The notes beneath the pieces were generated by a model. That model was not told the DNA's origin, made no database searches, and saw only the letters and a list, made by a program, of their open reading frames with translations. The translations under genes were made by a program, and so were the position numbers. This document shows, piece by piece, positions 8,581 through 14,824 of a stretch of 23,218 nucleotides of DNA. This DNA comes from Candidatus Latescibacterota bacterium (GTDB lineage Bacteria; Latescibacterota; UBA2968; UBA8231): positions 1 through 23,218 of the forward strand of contig JAJDYK010000143.1 of the NCBI GenBank assembly GCA_022825185.1, in the 5' to 3' direction. How positions within the stretch are numbered: the first letter of the stretch is position 1; the number at the start of each line of letters is the position of its first letter.

Positions 8581-8919
8581 TTATAACTCTGTCGGAGGAG
8601 CTTCCTTGTCTAAAGTTGCAATGCCGGTTAGCGCAATCGGCGGACGGTCGGGAAATTCCACCACTAAGCTCAGCTTTCCGCCCATCGCTTCGACATAGCC
8701 GCTGAGCGTGGATAGCAGCAGATCGCTGCGCTTTTCGATGCGGGATACATTTTCTTGGTTAATCCCGAGTTGCTGGGCTACGCGCACCTGCGTCTGTTTC
8801 CGGGCCTTGCGCAGGTCCTGTAGGGACATCTCTTCGGCGATCAGTGCCTTGGCCCGCTCCTCCACCTTCTTCCGACGTGCCTCGGGCAGCTTGTTCATTC
8901 TCTCCGCGAGTGATGTCAT
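8581..8919 (-). CDS. HigA-like XRE-family antitoxin or transcription regulator, without an adjacent toxin
   Basis: The 112-residue protein has a charged N-terminal helix (MTSLAERMNKLPEARRKKVE) and an XRE helix-turn-helix at about residues 38-75 (LRKARKQTQVRVAQQLGINQ, then VSRIEKR), ending in KLSLVVEFPDRPPIAL. This layout is typical of HigA-type antitoxins, which neutralise a RelE-like ribonuclease and repress their own operon. Such genes normally follow a toxin gene of about 110 codons, but upstream on this strand there are only about 215 bp before a gene in the opposite direction, with no open frame long enough for a toxin. The ATG at 8919 has a strong AGGAGGT Shine-Dalgarno. It may be a remnant of a second module or a stand-alone regulator acting on the neighbouring pair. 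Confidence 0.82.
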   Translation of the reverse strand: MTSLAERMNKLPEARRKKVEERAKALIAEEMSLQDLRKARKQTQVRVAQQLGINQENVSRIEKRSDLLLSTLSGYVEAMGGKLSLVVEFPDRPPIALTGIATLDKEAPPTEL

Positions 8920-9045
8920 CTTGACCTCCTATTCTTTTTCAGCCGATCCAGATAACTTAAATAATATGCTGTCAAGATCCTTTTTGCGGCACTCCATCTT
9001 GGATCGGAAAGTCGCTGGTTGCGCCGTACGGTCGGTGAAGATCGG

Positions 9046-9117
9046 TTAGAAACAGATCTCTTTACGGTGCTGCCCATCGGGCGGTAGCCTCTTTTTTAGA
9101 AACCAGCCCTTTTCTAA
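9046..9117. promoter_or_regulatory. Repeated TTAGAAA half-sites, possible operator of the toxin-antitoxin pair
   Basis: TTAGAAAC occurs at 9046-9053 and again at 9096-9103. The second copy is the left arm of a perfect inverted repeat: TTAGAAA (9096-9102), an 8-bp spacer, then TTTCTAA (9111-9117), ending 17 bp before the toxin ATG. Toxin-antitoxin operons are typically autorepressed through inverted repeats at this position, so binding by the downstream HTH antitoxin or by the divergent HigA-like protein is plausible. No convincing -35/-10 pair could be assigned in 8920-9134. Confidence 0.4.
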
Positions 9118-9134
9118 TTGATTATGTATGTATT

Positions 9135-9473
9135 ATGGTTCAAGTTTTTCACTATATCACTAGAGACGGCAGAGACCTCTTCGGCGAATGGCTCTCGAAG
9201 CAAAATATCAATGTCGTTGCCCGTATCCAGCAGCGCATCGACCGCATGAGTCGAGGAAACTTCGGAGATCACAGGGGGCTTGATTCGGGTCTCTCGGAAC
9301 TTCGGATTGACTACGGCCCCGGATACCGGGTGTATTACGGCCGGGATGGACACAACATCGTGATCCTGCTTGCGGGCGGAACGAAGAAGCGGCAAGCCCG
9401 CGATATTGAGCAAGCCCGAATCCACTGGAAAGCGTATAAACAGGAGAAACGAAATGCCCGTAAGAGAACATAA
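9135..9473 (+). CDS. RelE/HigB-like toxin of a type II toxin-antitoxin module (addiction-module killer type)
   Basis: This 112-residue basic protein fits the phage Gp49-like/RelE-ParE killer family: a short N-terminal strand and helix (YITRDGRDLFGEWLSKQN), then GLSELRIDYGPGYRVYYGRD and ILLAGGTKKRQARDIEQA, the strand-and-basic-helix core of the RelE fold. Family members are usually ribosome-dependent mRNA interferases; that activity is inferred from family only. The ATG at 9135 is preceded by an A/T-rich stretch without a strong Shine-Dalgarno, and other ATGs at 9124 and 9128 are out of frame. Its last 20 bp overlap the antitoxin gene, the toxin-first order typical of this subfamily. The C-terminal tail (KQEKRNARKRT) is very basic. 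Confidence 0.88.
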   Translation: MVQVFHYITRDGRDLFGEWLSKQNINVVARIQQRIDRMSRGNFGDHRGLDSGLSELRIDYGPGYRVYYGRDGHNIVILLAGGTKKRQARDIEQARIHWKAYKQEKRNARKRT

Positions 9474-9738
9474 GGCCAGCGATTACCTGAAAACGCCCGA
9501 GGACATCGCGGCCTATCTGAATGTCGTGTTCGAAGACTCCGATACCGACCACGAGGACTTGATGATTGCACTGCGCAACGTCGCTGACGCCATCGGCGGC
9601 GTATCGGAACTGGCGCGCCGAACCGGCCTGAACCCATCGGGCCTGTCTCGTGCACTCTCGGCGCAGAATACCCCGAAGATTGACACCGTTCACAAAATTG
9701 TCAGAGCTTGCGGGGTGCGGCTCCAATTCGCTGCATGA
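9454..9738 (+). CDS. HTH antitoxin partner of the RelE-like toxin (addiction-module antidote type)
   Basis: The 94-residue protein starts at the ATG at 9454, within the toxin gene, with AGGAGA at 9442-9447 as ribosome-binding site. N-terminal residues (YLKTPEDIAAYLNVVFED) are the conserved toxin-contact region of this antidote family; residues about 42-90 form an HTH with ALRNVADAIGGVSELARRTG, LNPSGLSRALS and a closing IDTVHKIVRACGVRLQF. It should both neutralise the toxin and repress the operon, probably through the inverted repeat at 9096-9117. The overlap favours coupled translation. The pair looks complete and undamaged. Confidence 0.9.
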   Translation: MPVREHKASDYLKTPEDIAAYLNVVFEDSDTDHEDLMIALRNVADAIGGVSELARRTGLNPSGLSRALSAQNTPKIDTVHKIVRACGVRLQFAA

Positions 9739-9769
9739 GCCTGATTGCCTCAGAAAGGTCCGCTCCACC

Positions 9770-9797
9770 GTAGGGCGACCCTTTTGGGATGCCCTAC
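9770..9797 (+). terminator. Long hairpin between the antitoxin gene and the chimeric secreted protein
   Basis: Two 12-base arms, GTAGGGCGACCC and GGGATGCCCTAC, flank a TTTT loop and pair throughout apart from one A-A mismatch and one G-T pair. The hairpin lies 31 bp after the antitoxin stop and 32 bp before the next start. No T-run follows (TAGACCCTCAAAA), so it may be a rho-independent-like terminator with a poor tail, a transcript-stabilising stem, or a mobile-element relic. Confidence 0.4.
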
Positions 9798-9829
9798 TAG
9801 ACCCTCAAAATCTGAAGGAATTGATCTTT

Positions 9830-12736
9830 ATGAAGTTGTTTATCGGCAGTATCATCGGATTGATGTTGAGCGTTCACGTCGGCGCGGAGCCGCTACTTGA
9901 AGGCAGTGTGCGCCTGTCGTCAGGGCAGCCGGCCGTCGGGGTGAAGGTGCGGCTGTTTGATTTGACCGATCTGCGCCAGTCGATTGATGCGACGACGGAT
10001 GCGGCCGGTTATTTTGCGCTGTCTCTGCAAACGCTCTCAGGGGGCACAGCCCTGCCGACCAGCTTTGCGCTGGGGCAGAATTACCCCAACCCGTTCAATC
10101 CTTCGACCGTCATTCCCTATCAACTGCCGGCGTCTGGCCACGTGCGGCTGGAAGTGTTCAATATACTGGGTCAGCGGCTGGCGACGTTAGTGGATGCGGA
10201 ACGGTCGGCGGGGGCGCACACGGCGCAATGGGATGGGACGGATGCGGCGGGGCGGGCTGTGGGAGCGGGGGTGTATATCTACCGGCTGAGCAGCGGTGGA
10301 ATGACGGAGAGTCGGCGGATGGTATTGGTGGATGGGCAGGCGGGGATTCCGACGGTGGCAGTGGCTCAGGGGCCGGTACGGGCGATAGAAGGTGCGGTGG
10401 AAGCGGATGATCGGGTCTATGGGCTGACCGTTTCAGGCGAGGGTTTGGTCGCGTATGTGGACCCAGCTTTCCGGGTGGGGGTTGATGAGGCGGACATTGT
10501 GATCGAAGAGCACGGCGGCACGCCGCGAATGAAGCTCACTACGGGCAGGATTTTAGGCGATGTGAACAACGATGGCCAAGTCGATGCCTTCGATGCGCTG
10601 TATGTGCTGCTGTACAGCGAGGATTCGTCTATTACGCTCCCCAACAACGGTGACATTTCCCTCGGCGATGTCAACGGCGACGGCCAAGTCGATCTCGCCG
10701 ACGCCGTGCTCCTCGCCACGTACAGCGTCAATCCGTCCGATCCTGCGTTGCCGCCGGGGATCGGCCAAGCCGTCTCGGAGGAGCCTTCGGTAGGCGGGAT
10801 TTCTGGAGATCAGGATACCGCCTTGTCGCATATATACTGGAGAGACCTAGGCATGGGTAAAATTCAGCGTGCCAACTTGGACGGGTCCAATATCGAAGAC
10901 CTTATCAACACAGGGGACACTATATATAGCCGACCAGGCGGCCTCGCCTTAGATGTAGATGGGGGCAAGATGTACTGGACAAACAAAAAAGGGGAAATTC
11001 AGCGCGCCAACTTGGACGGTTCCAACATCGAGACCCTCATCTTTTCTAGGCATAGACTATCCGGCTTCGCCCTAGACATGGGTAGGGGCAAGATGTACTG
11101 GATGGACAGCGAAGTAGGCTACAGGGACTCGGGAAGAATCCAGCGCGCCAACTTGGATGGGTCCAATATCGAAGACCTCGTCACCGGATTGGAGGGGCCA
11201 CACAGCTTCACCTTAGATGTGGAAGGGAGCAAGATGTACTGGATGGACAGCGAAGCAGGCTACAGGGACTCGGGAAGAATTCGGCGCGCCAACTTGGACG
11301 GCTCCAACATCGAAGACCTCATCACCGGATTGGGCGATATAGCAGGCCTCGCCTTGGATGTGGACGAGGGGAAAGTATACTGGACGGACAGGGGCAGTTT
11401 TTTCCACGAGGACAGGGGAAGAATTCAGTGCGCCAACTTGGATGGGTCCAACATCGAAGACCTCATCACCGAATTGCATGCCCCAGTCTTAGTTGCCCTC
11501 GCACCTTATTATGAACTGATAAACCCCGAAGAGATCCCAACTAGGAGTCCTGAAGAGGCTCGCGCCGCGCTGGCGGAGCGGGGCATTCCCTATAGCCAAG
11601 GCTCTTTCCTCGCCTACGCCCAAGATGGCGATCTGGAGGTGGTCCGGTTGTTTGTCGAGGCCGGGATGGATGTTAATGTCCAAAACGAGGATGAGGGGTT
11701 CGACACCGCCCTGATGAGGGCTGCTGGTCAAGGCCACCTAGCGGTGGTGCGCTTCCTAATTGAGCAGGGAGCCGACCTTTACCTCCGTAACTGGCCGAGA
11801 TACGAAGTCCCTGAAGAGATTCCCGATCCCCGAGTCCGTAACCCGGTTAACCGGCGGAGATACGATGCTCTAATGTTTGCAGCCGAGGGAGGCCACATCG
11901 CGGTGGTCCAACTCCTTATCGCCAGTGATAAGAAAAAGCGCTCCATACAACCAGCGCGTCGCTTCTATACTTTCAACGACGGCCCCGATACCCCTTTGAT
12001 GCTAGCGGCCTATGAAGGCCATCTAGAGACGGTTCGCTTCTTCATCGAGAACAAGTTTGACGATGGCCTCTCAATCGCCTTGATATGGGCAGCCGTTCGC
12101 GGTCATTTGGAAGTGGCCCGCTTTCTGCTAGATAACGGGGCCGAACTCGGAGTAAAGGGCGGCGTTTGGCCAGAGGATGCCATCTGGTCAGATACCGGCT
12201 ATTCGGCTTTGATGCTGGCGGTCAATGCCGGTCATCTGGAGATGGTCCGTCTCCTGATAGAGCGCGGGGCTGATATTCACCTTCATAGAGAAGCAACGCT
12301 AGCCGTAGAGACTTCCTTTGGCGACATTTATTTCCGTCAAGAAACCGGCCAGAGAGCCTTGATGATAGCCGTTAATCGAGGCCATATCGAGATATTGCGC
12401 CTTTTATTGGAACATTGGATATCGGGATACGGTGCCGATGCTCAAGACAGCAGCGGTCTGACCGCCTTGATGTACGCTGCTGCCGCAGGCGACCTAGAGA
12501 TGGTACGCTATCTCATAGAAAACGGAGCCCCGGTCAATGCCCAAACACCCGTCGGCACAACCGTCTTGATGTTTGCCGCCGCTTATGGGCATGTGGAGGT
12601 GGTGCGTTTTCTGGTCGAAAACAGTGCAGACATCCACACCCAAAATGTCCATGGTTACACGGCCTTGATTCTGGCCGAAGAGAGAGGACATCAAGAAGTG
12701 GTTGACTTTCTCCGGTCAGTGGAAGACGCTGGGTAA
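9830..12736 (+). CDS. Secreted multidomain eukaryote-like protein: FlgD-like motif, dockerin-like region, YWTD propeller, ankyrin repeats
   Basis: The frame is open from 9650, but the ATG at 9830 (GAAGGAA upstream) gives a signal peptide MKLFIGSIIGLMLSVHVGA and a 968-residue protein. In order: a carboxypeptidase-regulatory-like strand region (about 25-70); a FlgD/T9SS-like module (79-170) with NYPNPFNPSTVIPYQLP and WDGTDAAGRAVGAGVYIYRL, usually found at C-termini; a dockerin-like pair of calcium loops (238-302) GDVNNDGQVDAFDAL and GDVNGDGQVDLADAV; five LDL-receptor-type YWTD blades (about 334-555) with NLDGSNIEDLI; then about ten ankyrin repeats (567-968) of the GHLEVVRFLIENGAD type. The linker EEARAALAERGIPYSQGSFL leads into the repeats. 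All modules bind proteins or ligands and none is catalytic, so a surface adhesin or host-interaction role is an inference. It looks AT-richer in its second half than the rib genes. Confidence 0.88.
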   Translation: MKLFIGSIIGLMLSVHVGAEPLLEGSVRLSSGQPAVGVKVRLFDLTDLRQSIDATTDAAGYFALSLQTLSGGTALPTSFALGQNYPNPFNPSTVIPYQLPASGHVRLEVFNILGQRLATLVDAERSAGAHTAQWDGTDAAGRAVGAGVYIYRLSSGGMTESRRMVLVDGQAGIPTVAVAQGPVRAIEGAVEADDRVYGLTVSGEGLVAYVDPAFRVGVDEADIVIEEHGGTPRMKLTTGRILGDVNNDGQVDAFDALYVLLYSEDSSITLPNNGDISLGDVNGDGQVDLADAVLLATYSVNPSDPALPPGIGQAVSEEPSVGGISGDQDTALSHIYWRDLGMGKIQRANLDGSNIEDLINTGDTIYSRPGGLALDVDGGKMYWTNKKGEIQRANLDGSNIETLIFSRHRLSGFALDMGRGKMYWMDSEVGYRDSGRIQRANLDGSNIEDLVTGLEGPHSFTLDVEGSKMYWMDSEAGYRDSGRIRRANLDGSNIEDLITGLGDIAGLALDVDEGKVYWTDRGSFFHEDRGRIQCANLDGSNIEDLITELHAPVLVALAPYYELINPEEIPTRSPEEARAALAERGIPYSQGSFLAYAQDGDLEVVRLFVEAGMDVNVQNEDEGFDTALMRAAGQGHLAVVRFLIEQGADLYLRNWPRYEVPEEIPDPRVRNPVNRRRYDALMFAAEGGHIAVVQLLIASDKKKRSIQPARRFYTFNDGPDTPLMLAAYEGHLETVRFFIENKFDDGLSIALIWAAVRGHLEVARFLLDNGAELGVKGGVWPEDAIWSDTGYSALMLAVNAGHLEMVRLLIERGADIHLHREATLAVETSFGDIYFRQETGQRALMIAVNRGHIEILRLLLEHWISGYGADAQDSSGLTALMYAAAAGDLEMVRYLIENGAPVNAQTPVGTTVLMFAAAYGHVEVVRFLVENSADIHTQNVHGYTALILAEERGHQEVVDFLRSVEDAG
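11088..11333 (+). repeat. Near-identical duplicated YWTD blade
   Basis: Bases 11088-11192 and 11229-11333 match at 98 of 105 positions, with a 141-bp (47-codon) offset. They encode the third and fourth YWTD blades (KMYWMDSE ... GYRDSGRI). The other blades share only the NLDGSNIEDLI core, so this looks like a recent in-frame duplication within the propeller. Confidence 0.85.
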
Positions 12737-12973
12737 TTGGCGGTGGGGCCACGGTAATAACCACCGACTCACTTTCGCCGTCAACGCGCATGAGTGAAGC
12801 TTTTTCTCAAAGGATGAGGATTACGGCCTAAAGTAGGGCTCCCCCACAGTGGGTGGACACGACTGGCACGTATGAGATAGCCTCTAGCGGCCTCTAGCGG
12901 CGAATGGCAAGCTACTATTGGATTCGGTATGTTGGCGATGTCGAGGTCTCTTGTTTAACCATGCAGGGCGGCA
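12737..12973. other. Non-coding gap between convergent genes, with a short tandem repeat
   Basis: No credible gene is seen in these 237 bp. They contain CCTCTAGCGG twice in tandem (12881-12900) and the small palindrome CCCAC-A-GTGGG within 12841-12853. No terminator with a T-tract was found for either flanking gene. Confidence 0.6.
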
Positions 12974-14416
12974 TTAGCTATCGTTTCCTAAGGATAGGAC
13001 TTCTGACATGGCTTCTTTGTATTCGGAGATCCATTTTTCGGCGTCTTCTTTGGTATAGGGATCGATGATGGCTCCTCTGTCATTCGGCAGGCTATAACTT
13101 TTTACTTTGATGTGCTTTAACAGTTCTTTTCGCAATTCTTCCCTTGCTTTTTTATCAGGAATATCCGCAACAATGAAATCTATATTTTCTTGACTCAATC
13201 CGCCTTCAAAAGTCGCACCGTTTAGTTTGTTTTCTTCGCCAATTCGATCATTTATACGTTCTTCAAAAGAATCAAATAATGCTTTGGTGCTGGTAATTCC
13301 TTGCAGCTTCGCCTCCATGAGGTTCGTCGCTTGTAATTGTGCGAAGCAGAGCTCAGCCGCTTGTAGTTTCGCCTTCGCGAGATTCGCTCCTTGTAGCTGC
13401 GTATCCCAAAGCACGGCTGCTTGCAGGTTCGCCTCCACTAGGTGCGCTGCTTGTAATTGCGCCCCCGATAGTCTGGCCATTTGTAAATTAGCTTTCCAAA
13501 GTATGGCTTCTTGTAGCTGAGCTAGCGGAAGTTCAGCGGCTTGTAGTTGCGCATCCGTGAGGGTTGCTCCTTGTAGTTTCGCCTTCTTGAGTATCGCCCT
13601 TTGCAGGTTTGCCTCTGTCAGGTTTGCCTCTTGTAGTTGGGCTTCCTTGAGTATCGCTCCTTGTAATTGTGCCCCCTGGAGTTTGGCCTCTTGTAACTTC
13701 GCCCCTGTGAGATCCGCCTCCTGTAGATTCACTCCAATCAATATAGCGTTCTCTAGACATGCCATCCTGAGATCGGCACCGATCATCCAGCTTCCCTGCA
13801 AGTTAGTATTTAGTCCCTTGAAAACAGCAGGCTTTTGAATAAACAGAAGATTCAATAGGCTCTGAACCTCCTCCGAGGGTTTCGACTTATGCTTTTCCTG
13901 ATATTCCTTTTCCCCTGTTGTCTGGCGTATATGAGCACAGAGAATATCATACACCGTCTGATGTAATTCCGGGGTGTCTGGAGTATCTTGGGCCAGATGG
14001 AAGAGTTCGTAGGTCCCGCCTAGGCGCACGGATTCCGATTTATGCCCCAAGTGTTCAATGGCGTTTTTCAGGCGATCCTGCCGCTGGCCCTGCTCGGTTT
14101 TCAGTACAGCATCGGCCTGCGACTTCGCGGTCTTCTCCATCGCCTTGGCACGCCTGTGGGACATCAGGGCTTGCAGGACGACCAGCACGCCGCCCATGCC
14201 GATTCCCAGAAATTTCAGGGCCTCGTACTTAGGGTTGTCTTTTCCAGCTACCCCTAAAAGATTGAAAATCCACTTGGGGCAGTCGGTGAGCATGACGACC
14301 ACAAAAATTGTCAACAAGGCACCGAGCAGGCCGATGAGAAAGCTCAAGAGAGGATTATCTTTGATTTTCTGGGCTAAGCGGCGTAATTTGCGGCGCAATT
14401 TAGAAAAGAGGTTCAT
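12974..14416 (-). CDS. Membrane-anchored pentapeptide-repeat protein
   Basis: Taking the ATG at 14416 gives 480 residues; the frame stays open to an ATG at 14503, but that stretch is not protein-like and has no ribosome-binding site. A basic N-terminus (LFSKLRRKLRRLAQKIK) precedes two hydrophobic spans, about 22-44 (FLIGLLGALLTIFVVVML) and 68-86 (FLGIGMGGVLVVLQALM). A soluble region follows with SVRLGGTYELFHLAQDTPD, a segment common in membrane pentapeptide-repeat proteins. Residues about 209-375 are over 30 consecutive A-x-L-x-x pentapeptides, which should fold as a right-handed quadrilateral beta-helix. Every second pentapeptide begins Leu-Gln, giving a strict 10-residue period. The C-terminal 105 residues are charged and unrecognised. 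The beta-helix probably faces the cytoplasm. Function is unknown; DNA mimicry as in Qnr/MfpA is possible but not indicated. Confidence 0.85.
   Translation of the reverse strand: MNLFSKLRRKLRRLAQKIKDNPLLSFLIGLLGALLTIFVVVMLTDCPKWIFNLLGVAGKDNPKYEALKFLGIGMGGVLVVLQALMSHRRAKAMEKTAKSQADAVLKTEQGQRQDRLKNAIEHLGHKSESVRLGGTYELFHLAQDTPDTPELHQTVYDILCAHIRQTTGEKEYQEKHKSKPSEEVQSLLNLLFIQKPAVFKGLNTNLQGSWMIGADLRMACLENAILIGVNLQEADLTGAKLQEAKLQGAQLQGAILKEAQLQEANLTEANLQRAILKKAKLQGATLTDAQLQAAELPLAQLQEAILWKANLQMARLSGAQLQAAHLVEANLQAAVLWDTQLQGANLAKAKLQAAELCFAQLQATNLMEAKLQGITSTKALFDSFEERINDRIGEENKLNGATFEGGLSQENIDFIVADIPDKKAREELRKELLKHIKVKSYSLPNDRGAIIDPYTKEDAEKWISEYKEAMSEVLSLGNDS
13301..13750 (-). repeat. Fifteen 30-bp units encoding paired pentapeptides
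   Basis: On the plus strand a TTGTAG/TTGCAG-like hexamer (reverse strand encodes Leu-Gln) recurs at 13301, 13331, 13361, 13391 and so on through 13721 with no break in the 30-bp register. The other bases of each unit vary. Each unit is two pentapeptides, or half a turn of the predicted beta-helix. Confidence 0.9.
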
Positions 14417-14499
14417 CTCCCCAACAATAGTCGTGTTACGGTGCTCCGATGCGTATGACCTGACCGCGTTTCGAGGTCTCCAAGACTTCCCTCGCCATA

Positions 14500-14769
14500 T
14501 CAATAAGCAGGTTGTACACGCAATGCGTCGGCTGGATCGCTTTGTTGGATTTGTTCGTTATAGGCTGTCTTGCGGCGTTGCCAAGTTTCGCAAATGCCTT
14601 TCCACCGGCTGAAATCCGTTCGGGTTTCGTCAAAATCGTCGTAGTGCGATAGCTTGCCCGCTTTTAAGATGTCGTAAAAATCTTGGCTAAGAATGCCGTA
14701 TTTTTCTTCGTAGAGCGTGAGCCGCCGTTCAAGCTGCTTCATCTCAAGGACGAGTTCGTGAAGCTCCAT
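14500..14769 (-). CDS. Small uncharacterised protein, possibly an antitoxin-like partner of a missing toxin
   Basis: The ATG at 14769 has an excellent AAGGAGA seven bases upstream and yields 89 residues. An N-terminal helical, charged stretch (ELVLEMKQLERRLTLYEEKYG) leads to the motif LSQDFYDILKAGKL, then a D-F-D-E acidic patch and DFSRWKGICETWQRR. This pattern of a coiled helix followed by an E-E-K-Y-G ... F-Y and D-F-x-x-W resembles small proteins I recall sitting beside TumE/DUF6516-type toxins, but no such toxin follows here: the next 83 bp are non-coding and then comes the pentapeptide-repeat gene. It lies 55 bp after the dehydratase gene on the same strand. Function is not assignable with confidence. 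Confidence 0.7.
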   Translation of the reverse strand: MELHELVLEMKQLERRLTLYEEKYGILSQDFYDILKAGKLSHYDDFDETRTDFSRWKGICETWQRRKTAYNEQIQQSDPADALRVQPAY

Positions 14770-14824
14770 TGCAGTTCTCCTTTTTTCAGTGCTCCTCCGG
14801 TTGATGCGCCTTTTCGCCTCCGCC

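Noticed and set aside
8929..8997. 22-codon open frame (MECRKKDLDSILFKLSGSAE...) directly ahead of the orphan antitoxin, its stop overlapping the Shine-Dalgarno
   Set aside because: It could be a leader peptide or toxin remnant, but it has no clear ribosome-binding site, no recognisable similarity to RelE toxins, and such a short frame is expected by chance.
9650..9829. Longer N-terminus for the chimeric protein
   Set aside because: The extra 60 codons overlap the antitoxin gene in another frame and include the hairpin; the ATG at 9830 has a Shine-Dalgarno sequence and starts a signal peptide.
12881..12900. CCTCTAGCGG tandem pair as a mobile-element or attachment site
   Set aside because: Only two 10-bp copies are present, with no second location, integrase or inverted ends nearby.
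14417..14503. Upstream start at 14503 for the pentapeptide protein
   Set aside because: No ribosome-binding site is present, the added residues are not protein-like, and the next start begins a normal basic plus hydrophobic N-terminus.
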